Of a stretch of DNA of 64,000 nucleotides, positions 1 to 12,669 are shown piece after piece; the stretch's first letter is position 1; each line of letters begins with the position of its first letter. A model generated the notes under the pieces. That model was not told the origin of the DNA. It saw nothing but the letters and a program-made list of their open reading frames with translations, and searched no databases. The position numbers were made by a program, and so were the translations under genes. This stretch comes from Nageia nagi (taxonomy: Eukaryota > Pinophyta): contig JBITNC010000001.1 of the NCBI GenBank assembly GCA_050084985.1, positions 52,948,001-53,012,000 on the forward strand, read 5' to 3'.

Positions 1-1683
1 TCTTTCTCAATTATCACATGAAATTGCTTAAACTTTTTAAAATATTCAAAACTTATTCTTCAATAAATACACCCAACACATCCTAGTGTAATCATTTATG
101 AGAGTCATAATATATTTATTTTCAATAGCAAAAGAGATAGAAAATGGTCCACACAAATCAGAGTGAATGAGTTGTAATTTTCTACATGCTCTAAATTTTG
201 AATCAAGAAAAGGTTATTTGTTGTGCTTTCCTAGGACACATGCTTCACAAGGTTCTATGTTCTTAGGAATAGTAGGCAATCCTAAAAAACCTCTCTTTTT
301 CAACAAACAAAGATCATCAAAGTTGAGATGACCAAATATTGCATGCCACAAAAGACTATATGAGAAAGTAGATTTTTATTGATGCGTGAGCTAGGCAAAA
401 TTATTTTATTTGGTAAAACTCTCATGCATCTTCAACAGCTTCTCATCCTCCTTGCCAGTCATCACCACTTTGTTGTTAGAAGACTTCCTTATCTCCACTT
501 TGTCGTTAAACATATGGATTGAGTTTCCTTGTCGATGAATGAGCATAAGAGATAACAGGTTCCTTCCCAATTCAAGAAGGTAGAGCATGTCACAAAGAAT
601 CATATCTAGAAGACCTGGCAATTTGAGTATCATAGTACCAATACCAAAAGATTTGATACAGGATCTATCAGCAAAGTATACCACACCATCAATGTTGGTT
701 TTCATCTCTTCAAAGAAGTCCTAATGAAATAACATATGACATGTCACATCAGTATCAAGCAACCATGCATCCTCCCAAGATGCATATGAAGTATTACATA
801 AATTTTCAATTGTAGTGTTACAATGAGTTGTAACATTATGAGTTTACTCTTTTCATGTTCCCATTTTTCATTTATTTCTTTGATTTTATCCCATGAAGTA
901 CGATAAGTATTAGCTTCATGGCCTCATCTATTATATCTTATACAATGGAGATTGTTCCTCTTATCACTCCCACCTTGATTAGATCTACCCATGCCTCTAT
1001 GATTCCTCTTACCACAACCATAATTGCTACTTTCACCTCAAGAAGAATCATATGTAACATTGTTTCCCCTTTTGAGCAATACACTATGTCTAAAGTAGGA
1101 TCGTTAGATTTCTTACCATATGCCTTCTCACGTTTTGCAATCTTATCCTCTAAAGTATCAAAAGTGAGAGACTTCAAATTACCACTAGCTTGCAAGGATT
1201 CAAGATAATTTGAATAATCGAGTACAATGCTTTAATGAAAGATGTAAGAGTAATATCAATCTTCACACTAGTAGAGTTCATGTCATGCATTATTGCTCTA
1301 ATTTCATAAATCAATGCCATGTGATCATCAGTTTTTAACTTTGGGTTAAAAAATTTCAATTGAAGTTGGATTAATTTAGATTCGGAATGGGAGTCAAACA
1401 AGTCTTTAAGTTTCTTTAGTGCATTCCAAACATCATCTATGGAGCTAATATGGTGGTTAACCTCCTCACTAACTGAAGCTGCAATCAAAACATATGCCTT
1501 ATTGTTTTTCATGTTCCAAATCACAAGCTTCTTGGCATCAGTCAGTTTGGTAGGTTGATTATCACCATCACACACACCAACCCACAAATCATTAAAAATC
1601 AAAGTATGTTTTATTTTTCTAGATCACTCCAACCAATTATCCTTTCCATTTAATACAACACCAATAATACTCACAAGGGAATG
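1..1683 (-). pseudogene. Ty1/copia gag-protease-integrase 5' part, decayed (element B)
   Basis: Read on the minus strand, this is the first third of a copia polyprotein. Positions 1683 to about 1174 give a UBN2-type gag region (IFNDLWVGV, then VWNALKKLKDLFDSHSESKL). About 1195-938 is a degraded late-gag region. 705-406 gives the gag-pre-integrase segment (VYFADRSCIKSFGIGTM, LGRNLLSL). Below position 200 the integrase begins with a readable HSDLCGPF, which carries the first catalytic Asp. The frame is broken by stops (for example after NGKDNWLE near 1625) and by frameshifts. Reverse transcriptase and RNase H would lie left of base 1. Gag and integrase identity is clear. Joining them to the LTR at 3359-3606 is inference. 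Confidence 0.85.
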
Positions 1684-3350
1684 CATCTTTGTAATAGAAA
1701 CTTCAAACTTTATTTATTTTGCTTTTCAAACTTTTACAATTTGAAAATTGCACACTTTTACAAAAAAATAATGTCCATACAAAACCAAAAAAAAAATTTT
1801 GCACCACACCAAAAATGCAAAAAGAATATAATCTCTAAAGAGATTTATTACATCACACGTCTCCTCTTACAAGGAGGATTTCTTCTAAGAAGCATGTTAC
1901 GAGAAGATGGCATAGCGGAAGTAGAAGCAGCATCAAACAATTCAACAATATCATCTTGGTCTTCATTATCCTTAACATTAGCCAAATAACATGTTTCCAA
2001 CTCCGATTTTATTTTTTCAACTTCAATTGTGACACAATACTCTAAAATGTGAAATCCTTCAATTATGTCAAATTCACTAAAATTTGAATCAAATATCATA
2101 CCATCTTTACTACTATTTTTTTTTAATTGCACACCAAAAACAGTATCCATCAACTAATATAACTGAATTCTTGAATTTACAAAAAAAAATTTTACTGAAA
2201 ATAGAATTTGTTTCACTAAGTTACGATCAAAAATGTCCTCAAAATTCGATATTACCCAAAAAAAACTAGATTAAATAATGACTGTGTATTGCTGTCTTTG
2301 TAAACATTCTAACTGGGCGGATCAAATCTGCTGATTAGGCAGAGTCTGGTCTGTACAACGGTCAATTGCAATCAAATGGGCATCGACTACTGGAGAGCGT
2401 CACATATCAAGTTGAAAGAATGACCAGAATCTGTACGTGGAGGACTCTGGGCAGATAAAACGGGCCTGGATGGAAATGGCACTGTGAAAAAATGGTGCGG
2501 GTTGATTTGAACCGCTGTGAGGGGGGTCGTGTCAAGTAGAATGATGAGCGATCATTGATGTCAAGCGGTGGGGATGTGTCAGGCACCATGGCCAAAGCAG
2601 TGGGTGCGGGGGACTGATCACATGCGCATGGGGATTCAACAGGTGGTTTAACGCACACCACGACATAAGGAGTTTTAGGAGTGCGCATGGTTATTTTAGA
2701 GTGCGTGGGACCGTAGACAAGGGATTGGCAGGGTCGATAGCTGGTGGAGTGGTTTGGAATTATGCGGAGGTAAAGTGGGACAACGTGCGAGGTGTGGACT
2801 AAATACGCGAGTGGCGGTCTCGTTTTGGTGCAATATAATGTTATGGAATTTTTTAAGTGCGAACTAGAGAGTTTTAAATGCGCACGGGTGTTTTGACGTA
2901 AGGGGATGGTTTTGGATGTTTGGTAAACATTAGGTTCGAATTTTGATAGACAGAAGGTGGTAGTTCGAATTTATAGGGAACAGGTTGTTTCCAAAAAATA
3001 AACCATTTTATTGTCCAAAACACAACTACAATAATACCTTTTCTTCGTAACCACGAATTTGAAATGCAAAACCATCAAATTTTCAAAGTAAAACCGTTTG
3101 AAAAATTCATTCATAGAACACTTACACAGTTGAAAGCTTTAAATTTTGATAACTTCATCATTTCTTCACCAAATCATCTCGTACAAAAAATAAAATTGTT
3201 TTTCTCAAAAAAAAGGTATCCAAATATGTCATCAAAAATATATTTTAGTGCTCAATTTCAAAGAAAAATGGGATAAAAATTTTGAGATGAAATTTTGATA
3301 GCATTTTTTATCAATTTCATGGAGTTTGAGAATGAAAACCTCATATCTTT
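1684..3350. other. Long untranslated stretch between an LTR and gag; no gene recognised
   Basis: These 1.67 kb separate the primer-binding site near 3350 from the gag start at 1683 on the minus strand. Copia leaders are usually far shorter, so another insertion may lie here. Roughly 2300-2950 is visibly richer in G and C (many GTGCG and GGTGCG words) than the A/T-rich flanks. I found no terminal repeats or protein motif that would identify it. Confidence 0.4.
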
Positions 3351-3357
3351 GATACCA
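3345..3357 (-). other. Primer-binding site, tRNA-Met type (element B)
   Basis: The minus strand reads TGGTATCAAAGAT. It differs at one position from the first eleven bases of the usual plant copia tRNA-Met primer site. It sits one base inside the LTR that ends at 3359, so minus-strand reverse transcription would run toward the gag at 1683. Confidence 0.7.
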
Positions 3358-3358
3358 A

Positions 3359-3606
3359 TGCTAGGTTGGATAACTTCAAATCAAAAAGCATTGTATTAGA
3401 TTAGAATAATACTTTAATACATAAGAAGGTTGACTCTTCACATTCAACTTCATGGATGATCATTGAGATACAATGTAACTCTTCATATTCTCTTAGAAAT
3501 GACACTTAGAATTATACTACACATTTAGCTATAATTTTACTAAATATAGTAAGTAACTACTACTATATTATATTTACCTTAATCCTTAAGAATTAGGTGT
3601 CTAATA
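3359..3606 (-). mobile_element. Candidate 5' LTR of copia element B (248 bp)
   Basis: On the minus strand the segment starts TATTAGACACC, an expected TG... start with one G-to-A change. It ends ...CTAGCA directly before the primer site. The RNase H reading of element A stops at its outer edge near 3607, which suggests B inserted there. Only one LTR copy lies in the window, so the outer boundary and the target duplication cannot be confirmed. Confidence 0.55.
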
Positions 3607-5250
3607 TAATTGTGGCTTGTTTTCATGGAATTCCAATATCTATCAAAATGTGACGTAACCATATTGCTTCACAAATAACATCTCCTACAGCACAATATTT
3701 CGACTCTACGATAGATCTAGACGTAATTCTTTATTTCTTGTTATCTAATGAGATTGGTCCAGATCTAATGAAGAATACATATCTTGTCATTAATCTTCCA
3801 TAATCCAAGGATTCTCCATAATTTGCATCTGTGTATCTAGATAAGATGAACTTATCATTCTTTTTGTACTCCAAGCCAAAATCATCAGTGCCATGGATGT
3901 ACCTCAAAGCATGCTTTGTTGTGGTCCAGTGGACCTTCTTTAGTTCATGCATGAATCATGAAAGATAGTTGATAACATAACAAATATTCAACCTGGTGTA
4001 TGCTAGGTAACTTAACCTTTCAATCAACTAACGATAGAGAGTTGCATTTATCAACAGAGAACAATCATAACATGACATATAAACCAGGTTCAATTAGCAT
4101 GGATATTTGTTTGCATTCTATCATTATGAATTTCTCTAATGGCTTCTTGGTGTACTTCATATGTGAAATGATATCCAATCCTACATCTATCAGACCTCCA
4201 ATCCAAGGCAATACTGAAGTAAACCAAGATCGATCATGTTGAATGATCATTTACGATCATCTTTGCAAGATATGATCAACTCCTTAGTGCTTCTAGTAAT
4301 AACCAGATCATCAATATAAACTACAACTATGATAATCTCCCCTCCATGTTCTTGAAGGTAGAGGTTAGGATCATACGAACTCCTATTTCATTCATGTTGT
4401 AGTAGGTGGGAATCAATTTTCATACACCAAGCTTATGGATCATGTTTCAAACCATACAGAGACTTGATCAATCTACACACTTTCTTTTACCTAGATCAAT
4501 CATAAATCCTTCAGGTTGCTGCATGTAGACATATTCTCTAAGTATCCATTTAGAGAGGCACTTGTCACATCCATTTGATAAACTTTCCAGCCATATTGAT
4601 CGACCATTGCAAAATAATTTTAATGATCTTCATCTTGGTTGTGGAAGCAAAAACCTCCTCATAGTCAATACCTTCTTGTTGAGCATATCCTTTGGCAACG
4701 AGACGGATCTTATGCTTATCGAGTGTACCATCAATTTTATAATTAGTTTTGAACACCCATTTGTATCTAATGGCCTTCTTCCCTAGTGGATGATCTACCA
4801 ACTTTCATGTGCTATTTTTCATCAGTAAATCATACTCAATATGCATGGCCTTTCCAATGTGATAGCTCAATAGCTTCACAAACCATTTTAAGTTCAGGTA
4901 TATTCATAATTATGCTCATCAATGTCAAATTCACTTCCTCATGAGCCATGCTTTGTGTCCTTAGTTTAGAACTAGAAGTGTCTAATGGAACATTCAAATT
5001 TGAATATTGTAGTGTCTTCTGACACCACTTAGGTCTTATGATATTTTGAGATGGCAAATTCATAGTTGGAGCTTCTCTCTCATATCCTTATCATCATACT
5101 TGATTATGGGACCACTGTCAGGTTTAGGTACCTTTATAGGTGGACTAGTTGACGATTCATCGATCTCATCAAAGATTACATCTTTGTTGATATTAATTCT
5201 TCGAACTCCAAGAGTGTCTGAATCTTCATCTTTTAGGAGGCACAATTAAT
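3607..5250 (-). pseudogene. Ty1/copia reverse transcriptase and RNase H remnant (element A)
   Basis: The minus-strand reading starts with a linker after integrase (INKDVIFDEIDES, about 5170). It enters reverse transcriptase at 4801-4565 (YKWVFKTNYKIDGTLDKHK, LVAKGYAQQEGIDYEEVF) and reaches RNase H at 3952-3731 (HWTTTKHALRYIHGTDDFGL, DANYGESLDYGR). It fades at about 3610 after ILIDIGIP. Several stops and frameshifts make it non-functional. Because RT and RNase H lie upstream of element B's gag on the same strand, A and B are separate insertions. A's 3' LTR would lie beyond B, outside the window. Confidence 0.85.
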
Positions 5251-7392
5251 ACCCTTTAACACTTGTGAATCAGGCAATAAAATTTTGAAGGCGATATCTA
5301 AACCATGTTGCTTTGCAAGTTTCAATACTTTTCATTCTATCACCAATCCATAAAAAATGCACTCACTTTGGAGTTTGAAAAAACTTTAAAATCTTCTCCT
5401 TTAAGTTGTTTGCAAAGATTTCTATTTTTCAATTTATCCTCCAAAGTATTAATTCAATGAAAGTGGCTCAAAAAAGTTAATAAATACCTTCCTTTTTTAA
5501 CATTTATGCCTTAAAAATTAAGCATATGTTAAAATTTTGATTTTAAGGTGAGGTGGAGGGATTGAAACTCTTGACCTTGTTTGCACAATATTGGTGTTTT
5601 GCTTACACAAGAACTCTCCTTGAAAAGAATATGACTTAGAAAGTTTTTAATATTTTTCCAAATTTATCTTCAAATATTATTGCAAATTACTCTACTCCTC
5701 CAAATAAGAAATTTATTATTTCTCCAAACTTTATTGGTGGCTAAATGAAAAATTTGATCTTTTATTTATTTGTACTCCTTCAAATATTTTTGGACAATTA
5801 ATGTGTTGTGGTTAATTTGTAAAAGATTCGTCACATTCCAATGTTTTAAATCTGTTGTGCAAATTTAAATTATTCTCCTCTTTAAATATTTTCCGGGAAA
5901 ATAACTTCATTGAACCTCCTCCAATATTTTCTTTGGGTGGATTTATATTCGCTACTTCAAACATTAAGAATTATTTCTCATCTCCTCTTGAAATTTTTTT
6001 TCTTATGAAATACTTGTTGGCTGGGCTAGGCGTGATGTACGTTTTAGGAGGAGCGGCAGCGCTAGTCTTAAACTCGGGGGCTCGCATGCTGAGAAGAGTG
6101 TTTCTGCTGCGCTTTGCACGGGCTGTAACAGTTACACCCTACTATCTAGGTGATGTTGTCTGCACACTGGGGCAACGTTGAGAGGAGATTATAGTGGCTG
6201 GGCCTGATTAATGCAAATACAGATTCACCCTACTCCCTACTCTCTCCGCTCTGTTAATGCTTGGACTGTGGACAGTTCTCTCCTCACAGTGATCTCAAGC
6301 TTTTCACAAACATACAAGGCATAGTTTGCTATTGATCCACGCTACTCAAACGCTATTCAACACTCCTCACAGATTTCCTCACAAAAATGGTTGTATTAAC
6401 TTAATTGGGAGGGAGGGAGAGATCACTGCATCTTCTCCTCTCTTCACTCTCACAAATCTTGAACTCTTGAACACAAAATTATTGTGTTTCAAGGATTCTT
6501 TTGTACTTCACTTCTCCAGCTCAATCATTCCTAGGCTATGGCAAATAACAATAACTTCATTAGGTAGATTGAGTAGAGAACTAAGACAATGCATTTACCC
6601 GATACCATATTGTGAAATAGCCGAGAGAGATAGTCATCCATTATTGAGAAGAGAATAAATACATGTATATATTAGATAACCACCATGGGTAGCCCTAAAT
6701 ATTTATTAAATATACATTACACTAAGTGCTAATGTATATAATATTTATCTAGATACCTAATGACTAATGTATTATTTGTAACAAATGTCTCATTCCTAAG
6801 GACTAAGTTGAGCTACGTAAAGAAATACAAAAAATGAAAGAAAGAAAAGATAAAAAAATAACATTCATTAAAAATCCTAAATTAATAATCTAAGAGAATA
6901 AACAAGAATAGAAATCAAAGCTTAGGGTACTTCTATGTATTAGCCAAAGCTTTCCATGAAAAAAAGGCCCTTAACTAAGCTGATTTCCTCATAATGCAGA
7001 TACAATTTTTCTCATTGAAATTTGGTAACATGATAAAAATTGTCTTTCTAATATGGATGGATTCATTTTATCCTCCAATTCAAATAAAAGGCATATAGGT
7101 AGAGGGTATTGCTTGTTATTACAAATGTTGTGGTAGTGAATTCATAGTTGACATTGATGCAAATTTTGGAAAAAACCCCACTCATCATTTGACAAAAATG
7201 TAGATGCAAACATAGTTTCATGAATACAATATTCACCTCTACATAAAACAAATGGATTTAAAGGTGTGAAGAGAGCAATGCGTATTTTATTATACAAGCT
7301 TGGAGAGTTTATTATACAACTTAATTACATGATAAATAATCTTTCAAATACTTAATTGATATATATTAATTTTTATACAAACTTTGAATGTT
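5251..7392. other. No recognisable gene or element
   Basis: A/T-rich sequence without a convincing coding frame. An open stretch at 5855-6181 (+, 108 codons) contains a hydrophobic run around LLAGLGVMYVLGGAAALVL. It has no recognised domain, and its G/C-rich block (6010-6190) differs sharply from the surroundings. It could be a transposon or promoter remnant. I do not call it a gene. Confidence 0.4.
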
Positions 7393-7511
7393 CCTACAAA
7401 TCAATGGGTTTAAAAGGATGTTAAAAGACACATCTGTATTTATCTATCTATTTATATAAGATAAGATAAAATAAGTCTTTTAACATCCTTTTAAATCTAT
7501 TGGTTTGTAGG
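7393..7511. repeat. Inverted repeat, 37-bp arms
   Basis: Arm 1 (7393-7429, CCTACAAATCAATGGG...) and arm 2 (7475-7511, ...ATTGGTTTGTAGG) are reverse complements with three mismatches in 37 bases. The 45-bp spacer contains ATCTATCTAT and AAGATAAGAT runs. Arm 2 continues into the dispersed LINE-like repeat starting at about 7475. Arm 1 therefore looks like a short inverted piece of that repeat. Confidence 0.8.
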
Positions 7512-7800
7512 ATCTATCAAAGCTTGTCCAAATATTTGAATGCTTATTTCTAACATAATTAGGATGTCTAATAAAATTATCAAGCTTATTTTAATTATCT
7601 TAATTTAATAATTCATGGATCAAATTGTAATCACAAATATCCTTATAAGATTATCTAGTATCTTTGTAAAATGAATTAAAAAAGAGAAATGAGTCTCATC
7701 TTCTATGGCTTCTAGGTTACAAAACTGACAAACTTTTTCATCCACGATGTTTCATGTATTGTCCATCAACCACTTTCATTATGAATTTTATATGAGGGTT
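7475..7800 (-). mobile_element. Dispersed LINE-like 3' remnant, copy 1
   Basis: This segment resembles 61850-62160 in the same orientation. Both share GTCTTTTAA(C/T)ATCCTTTTAAA, a GGTTTGTAGGA(T/C)CTATCAA motif and the downstream order. On the minus strand a decayed frame reads KFVSFCNLEAIEDETHFLF. That layout, a short Cys-containing stretch followed by ED.THFLF, is reminiscent of the region after reverse transcriptase in some non-LTR elements. The repeat pair is certain. The LINE assignment is tentative. Confidence 0.45.
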
Positions 7801-9896
7801 GTATGTCATTGATTTACTTTGAACTATAGATATTAATTTAAAATTTAATATTAATGTCCATGGGTAACCAAAATAGTGGTCAATGGAACTATAGTAAAAT
7901 ACATATAATAAGAGTAGAGGAGAACCTAACTAAACTTTGATATTAATATCCATGGATCAAAAACATAGTCAATAGCACTATAGAAAACTATATATATGAA
8001 AAGCAAAGAAGTGCCTAAAGTGATTCCAATGTGTAATAGTGAGAAGTAGATAAAGATAAAGTATCAAATCCAACATGTTTGAATGAGGCAGAAAGTTTAC
8101 ATATGGAGAGTGAGTTTGGTTTTGAGGGTTATTTTATCTTTATATAAGTTTATTCCTCTTCTTCTTAGCATAGTTTAATTTCTTTTTAAGTTAGATTTTT
8201 TTAATTTTATATAGTTTCAAGTTTTCAAATAAAATTATAATGATTTTTTTAATAATGTCAATGTTATAATTTATTATAATATATATTTTTTGGATTATAT
8301 TTAAGGATGAATTTTTGGAAGGAATCTTAACCTTTTACATAGCCATATCCTAAAAATTTATCACAAGTGAGCTCATGTGAGAGACTCGGGCTAATAGGTG
8401 GCCAGTTCCAAAATCCGTATTACAAATTTGGTACTAAATATTTATCATCAAAACTTCAAAATTGAAAATACAACCGCAAAGCTAAGCTAGGGAGTTCAAG
8501 ATTCCTACCATGAAGAAAAGGGAAGATCAAAAAATAAAATTTTTCCAAAAAAAGAAATCCATTCAGATGTTTTGTACTCATACATGAGACCTTTGCCACC
8601 ATTCAAAATAACAAAGATATATTGCTCAAAAATGATGAGAGTTCGAACCAATTCCCATACATTTCTTGATCTCGATGAGAATCTTCCTAGAAACTCCCAT
8701 ATGAAGCTTAGTCATAGTGAGAGACCACCAAAAAATGCCTACACATTTCTCAGTCACAACAAGAGATTGCCAAGCATCATCTATATAATGCTCGGGCAGG
8801 TTTCAATCCCTTAAACCATGCCCATACATCATTCAAATTAGGTTCAACCCATTGAACATATCATAACCCGTCCATACAAGAAAACACCACTCATATAGTT
8901 TAATCCTCAACTAACACATCACTCCATTCAAATAAGATAAAGATACATCAACTAACAACCCCCCAATGTCCATCAATATCCCTCAATTCATCAAAGAAGG
9001 TAGATAATTTCACCTTCGACTACCCAACAGATTGGTAGTAATATAAATATGGATTTATTAATAGAATAGAAGGCCTCAAAGGACCCTTCCCCACAACATT
9101 GCAAGGTACAGTGGACCCTTCCAATGCATTGAAAAAAGTTTGAAATAAGGGCCTAAAACTACCTCCCTAACAATCTTCCCAATAACAAGGCTCCCAACTT
9201 CTTGGGAACCTAGAAACATCCAATATGCCTTCATATTAAGAGCTTGGAAAACCAAAGGCAAACCTTGGTCTTGCAAACAACCTCCCTAACCAAAGGACAT
9301 CATCCAAACATCAATACAAAATCCCCTCTGATCAATCTATCATCCACCATTAGATGCCCAATCGTAGCTCCTAGATTCACTTGAAAGCAATAGGGTCTTC
9401 CAATAACATGGTTATCTTCCTTGGACCAACACCATCCCTTTGAGAATGAAATCAAACACTAAAGGTATGGCTCTAAATGCCCAATGGGTCTTCACCTCAA
9501 GAGCTTCAGTTGCTCCAACAATGCCAAAGTAATGAGGCCTCGAAAAATTTAAGGAGCTACCCAAGAAACAACAATGAAAAGCCATAAGTAGCCCCTTATA
9601 GGCCCTCCCTCTTGGTTCAACTCCACCCACCTCTCCATCTACCTCTCCATCCTTCTCATCTACCTGTAATGTACCATAAAACCCTACCTCTCATCTCCTA
9701 CTCTACTCCATTTTAAAAAAATTACTAAGTATAATTTATTAAAATATGTTAATTCATATATATGTTTAATGTTTTGTGTTGATTATCTTAATTTTTTTAT
9801 GATTGCTAATTAATTTTAAAATAGAATTGATTTTATATGCAACATATTTTATGTTATCCATTTTATTCAAAATTATTACATGAATTGTTAGTTTAA
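7801..9896. other. No recognisable gene or element
   Basis: Minus-strand open stretches at 9076-9276 and 9412-9630 contain similar words (QGLPLVFQALNMKAYWMF and LEVKTHWAFRAIPLVFDF). They may be two copies of one decayed repeat. No known domain is seen. The rest is A/T-rich and unreadable. Confidence 0.35.
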
Positions 9897-9913
9897 CATA
9901 ATTTCAATTTTTT
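9897..9913 (+). repeat. 17-bp target-site duplication, left copy
   Basis: CATAATTTCAATTTTTT here is repeated exactly at 20609-20625, immediately after an oligo(A) run. A long duplication plus a 3' A-tail is the signature of LINE-mediated (target-primed) insertion. Confidence 0.75.
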
Positions 9914-10632
9914 TTCACACAAGTGAAGGATGGTACACTCAAAGGAGCACGTATGATGAAAATACATGCCCGATCTCTATAGCATTTCCATGGATGTGAC
10001 AAGGGATAACCATAATTTGGGAGGATAAATGGATGGTTCTAATTTGAAGTCTAGGGTGGTAGATTGGAAATTGTATTATAGGAAGAAACTATCGTAGTCT
10101 CTTAATGTTTTGATTGCATGTAAAGGAAATGATAGGCTAGAAGAGGCTTGAGCTAGCTACCTAAGAAGAGTTCAGATAGACCCAATTATCTGGCAAATTC
10201 TATGTAGTGGGGTTTAGATGGGTTTATGGATGCTTTGAATGGTCACAACCTAAGATGGTTAAGAAAAGTAGCTAAGATGTGGGATGAGGGCTTCGTTGTG
10301 GTTGAAGGGTGCCACTTTACAATCAATCTTGAAATGATTAAAGCAACTATGAGCATGGCCAATTATGGTTGAAGGCATAGTATGGATGTGCAAACTCCAA
10401 TTTTTGAAGTGTAGGCTTTTTACGAGCAGGGGGTGCCTATATTGAGAAAAGGAAGTCAACCTACCCCATTATGTTAATCCAATACCCCTGGTATGAGGTG
10501 GTAAAGGTAACTGTTAAGTTATTTACAATGGAGGGAAAATATTATGAGCTCTATGGCTTCTAGTTTATTTTAATAAACCACTTCAAGGGCATGTATAGAG
10601 TAAATCTCCCCCACTTTTTATATCACTCTCTA

Positions 10633-11340
10633 TGTTTTAACTATAAATGGAATAAATAAATAAACCCAAATATAGTTAAAGGGATAATAAAATGTAAAGT
10701 TAACAAGTTCCCTGAGAGCTAATAGATGGATAAAGCAAGCAAGGAAGATCTCCAAGACTCTAACCTATCAATACTAGAAAATGAAAGATAAAAATTTGTG
10801 ACTTACTTATTTTGATGAACAAAGGTAGTTTTTGAGAAAATGGTGATGAACAATGAGCTGTACCAAAACATGGAGGCATGAACCTCTCAGGAACCCAACG
10901 ATGGTGCTCAAAACCCAACGATGACACTCAGATATATGCTCATATTGACCTCACTCTTAGTTTGCTATCATCATCAAACCTTTGATCCATGAAAAAGTGC
11001 ATGTGAATGGGGTATAGATCACAAGAATGCTCAAAGTATAACAATTTCCAAATTGATAAGTGGCATAAAGAAACATCAATCTTAGAGACCTTTAGAATTT
11101 CCACCTATCAAGATTTTGGGATGATACACGATGATTATAAGTTTTACCAATGATCATGCACACACCTCCACCTTTATATGTAATAGATAGGTGCCAAGAA
11201 TCCTTCTTAAGCTTATTGTAAGGCCAACCCACCTATTACAATATAAGTATTAGGCATTTATTTAAGTAATTAAATAAATAGACTTTAGATACCTAAAAGG
11301 GGATTTTAGTTAATTCAAAATTCCTTTTTAGGTGTTAATA
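10633..11340 (-). repeat. 3' LTR of the gypsy/PMD element
   Basis: Alignable along nearly its whole length to 17732-18468. It ends GGTGTTAATA where the partner ends GGTGTTAACA, a C-to-T change at the terminal dinucleotide. The partner is about 29 bp longer, mainly because of extra sequence near 18340-18380. Just inside, the minus strand reads AAAGTGGGGCATC, a plausible polypurine tract (11341-11353). Confidence 0.85.
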
Positions 11341-11589
11341 GATGCCCCACTTTGAATGCAATTTTGAGGGAATTCAAAAACACAATTCAAAGTATATTCA
11401 AGAAAAATAGATTAGAGTAAAAGAGCACTCCTTGATGTTGTGACATTTGTCAATGGTTTGAGATGCTTCAAGTTTGTTGATGTTATGCCTCCTCTTTGAC
11501 TTGGTTGCGACATGAAGTGTGATGCATCATGGAGCAATCCAAATCAAAGAACAATGGAAACTACTTTGTGTTGATGATTGATGTTTGAC

Positions 11590-11900
11590 TAGTTTTGGTT
11601 TCCCCAAGACATTATAGATGTTTTCAGATTGTGACCCCTAACGAGGACATGTAGCTTGGTTTCACCAAGACACCATACTTTAACGAACACTTTTTGATGA
11701 TTATGACCCCCCTGACAAGGCTGTGTAGCTTGGTTTCCCTAAGTCATCGTATTTTAACGGACACTTTTTATTGTTTAAGAATGCTCCTTGAGAAAGGAAG
11801 CCAATGATGTTAAGATGACAAAACTTGGTTTCCCAAGCGACCATGTTTCCATGGGTTTTGTTGCTAAGAGTGCCCCTTGAGAAAGGAAGCCAATGATGTG
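11590..11900. repeat. Degenerate tandem repeats with a CTTGG...CCAAG mini-palindrome
   Basis: TTGGTTTCCCCAAGACAT-like units recur near 11593, 11653, 11729 and 11824. They are followed by CATA(C/T)TTTAACG(A/G)ACACTTTTT in the middle pair. GAGAAAGGAAGCCAATGATG occurs twice (about 11790 and 11879). They lie between the 3' LTR and the PMD promoter, so they could be part of its upstream region. Confidence 0.6.
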
Positions 11901-12660
11901 AAGGTGATAATGACAAGTAGGAATAGGTAATCATTTTTGCAAATTTAGTGATTTGAGATAGATGATAGTGTAGATGTGAACAACTTTTGTGATAAGATAT
12001 TTGAAAATGCTCTTGACGAAATGATAAATGCAAACATTATGATACTTTGACAATTTTACAATTTTTTACAATAATGAGTAAATGATGCAAATAATGCCAT
12101 GAAGTGACCAAACATAGATGATAATGCAGGTTTTCATAAAATTAGAGAAAATGGAACATTGACATGGAAAATAATGCAATTTCCTCTCTATGACTTGAGC
12201 GGCAATGCTAGGAAGCTAGCGATAATGCTCATTTAAGGAGATATTTTTAAGAAAAATAAAACATGAAACGATAAAGTGAAGCCTAAAAATAGGAAAAAGA
12301 GGGTTGATAGAGTCAAATAAAGGCTAGAAAATGATAATTTTAATTGACTAGGCTATTTAAGTTGATCAAATCATGACGAGAGGGTTTCTTGACATTTTTA
12401 AGACCAAAGAACAAAAGGAGGGCATTTTTTGCAATATGAATACCATGCAAGAGATCAAGATAAAAAATTGGATATTTTTGGGCACTTGAAGCCATCGACG
12501 ATGCTAGGAATTGAGTGGCAGTGCTAGGTTATTACTATATTTTTGAGTTTTGGTTTTGGCCATAAGTAACTATTCTAATGGTGTATGATGAAAAGTGGCT
12601 TAATTTTAGGGTTTGGGTCAAAAAAGTGATGGTTTGGGGAAAAAAGGACATCAAATAGTT

Positions 12661-12669
12661 TATAAATAG
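12661..12669 (+). promoter_or_regulatory. TATA box candidate of the PMD gene
   Basis: TATAAATAG lies upstream of the first exon-like segment, inside the retroelement and on the strand opposite gag. It supports independent transcription of the PMD gene. This is inferred from sequence only. Confidence 0.4.

Noticed and set aside
5855-6181. 108-codon frame with a hydrophobic helix as a possible membrane protein gene
   Set aside because: A single run in a G/C-rich patch, no homologous motif, and no neighbouring exons or regulatory context.
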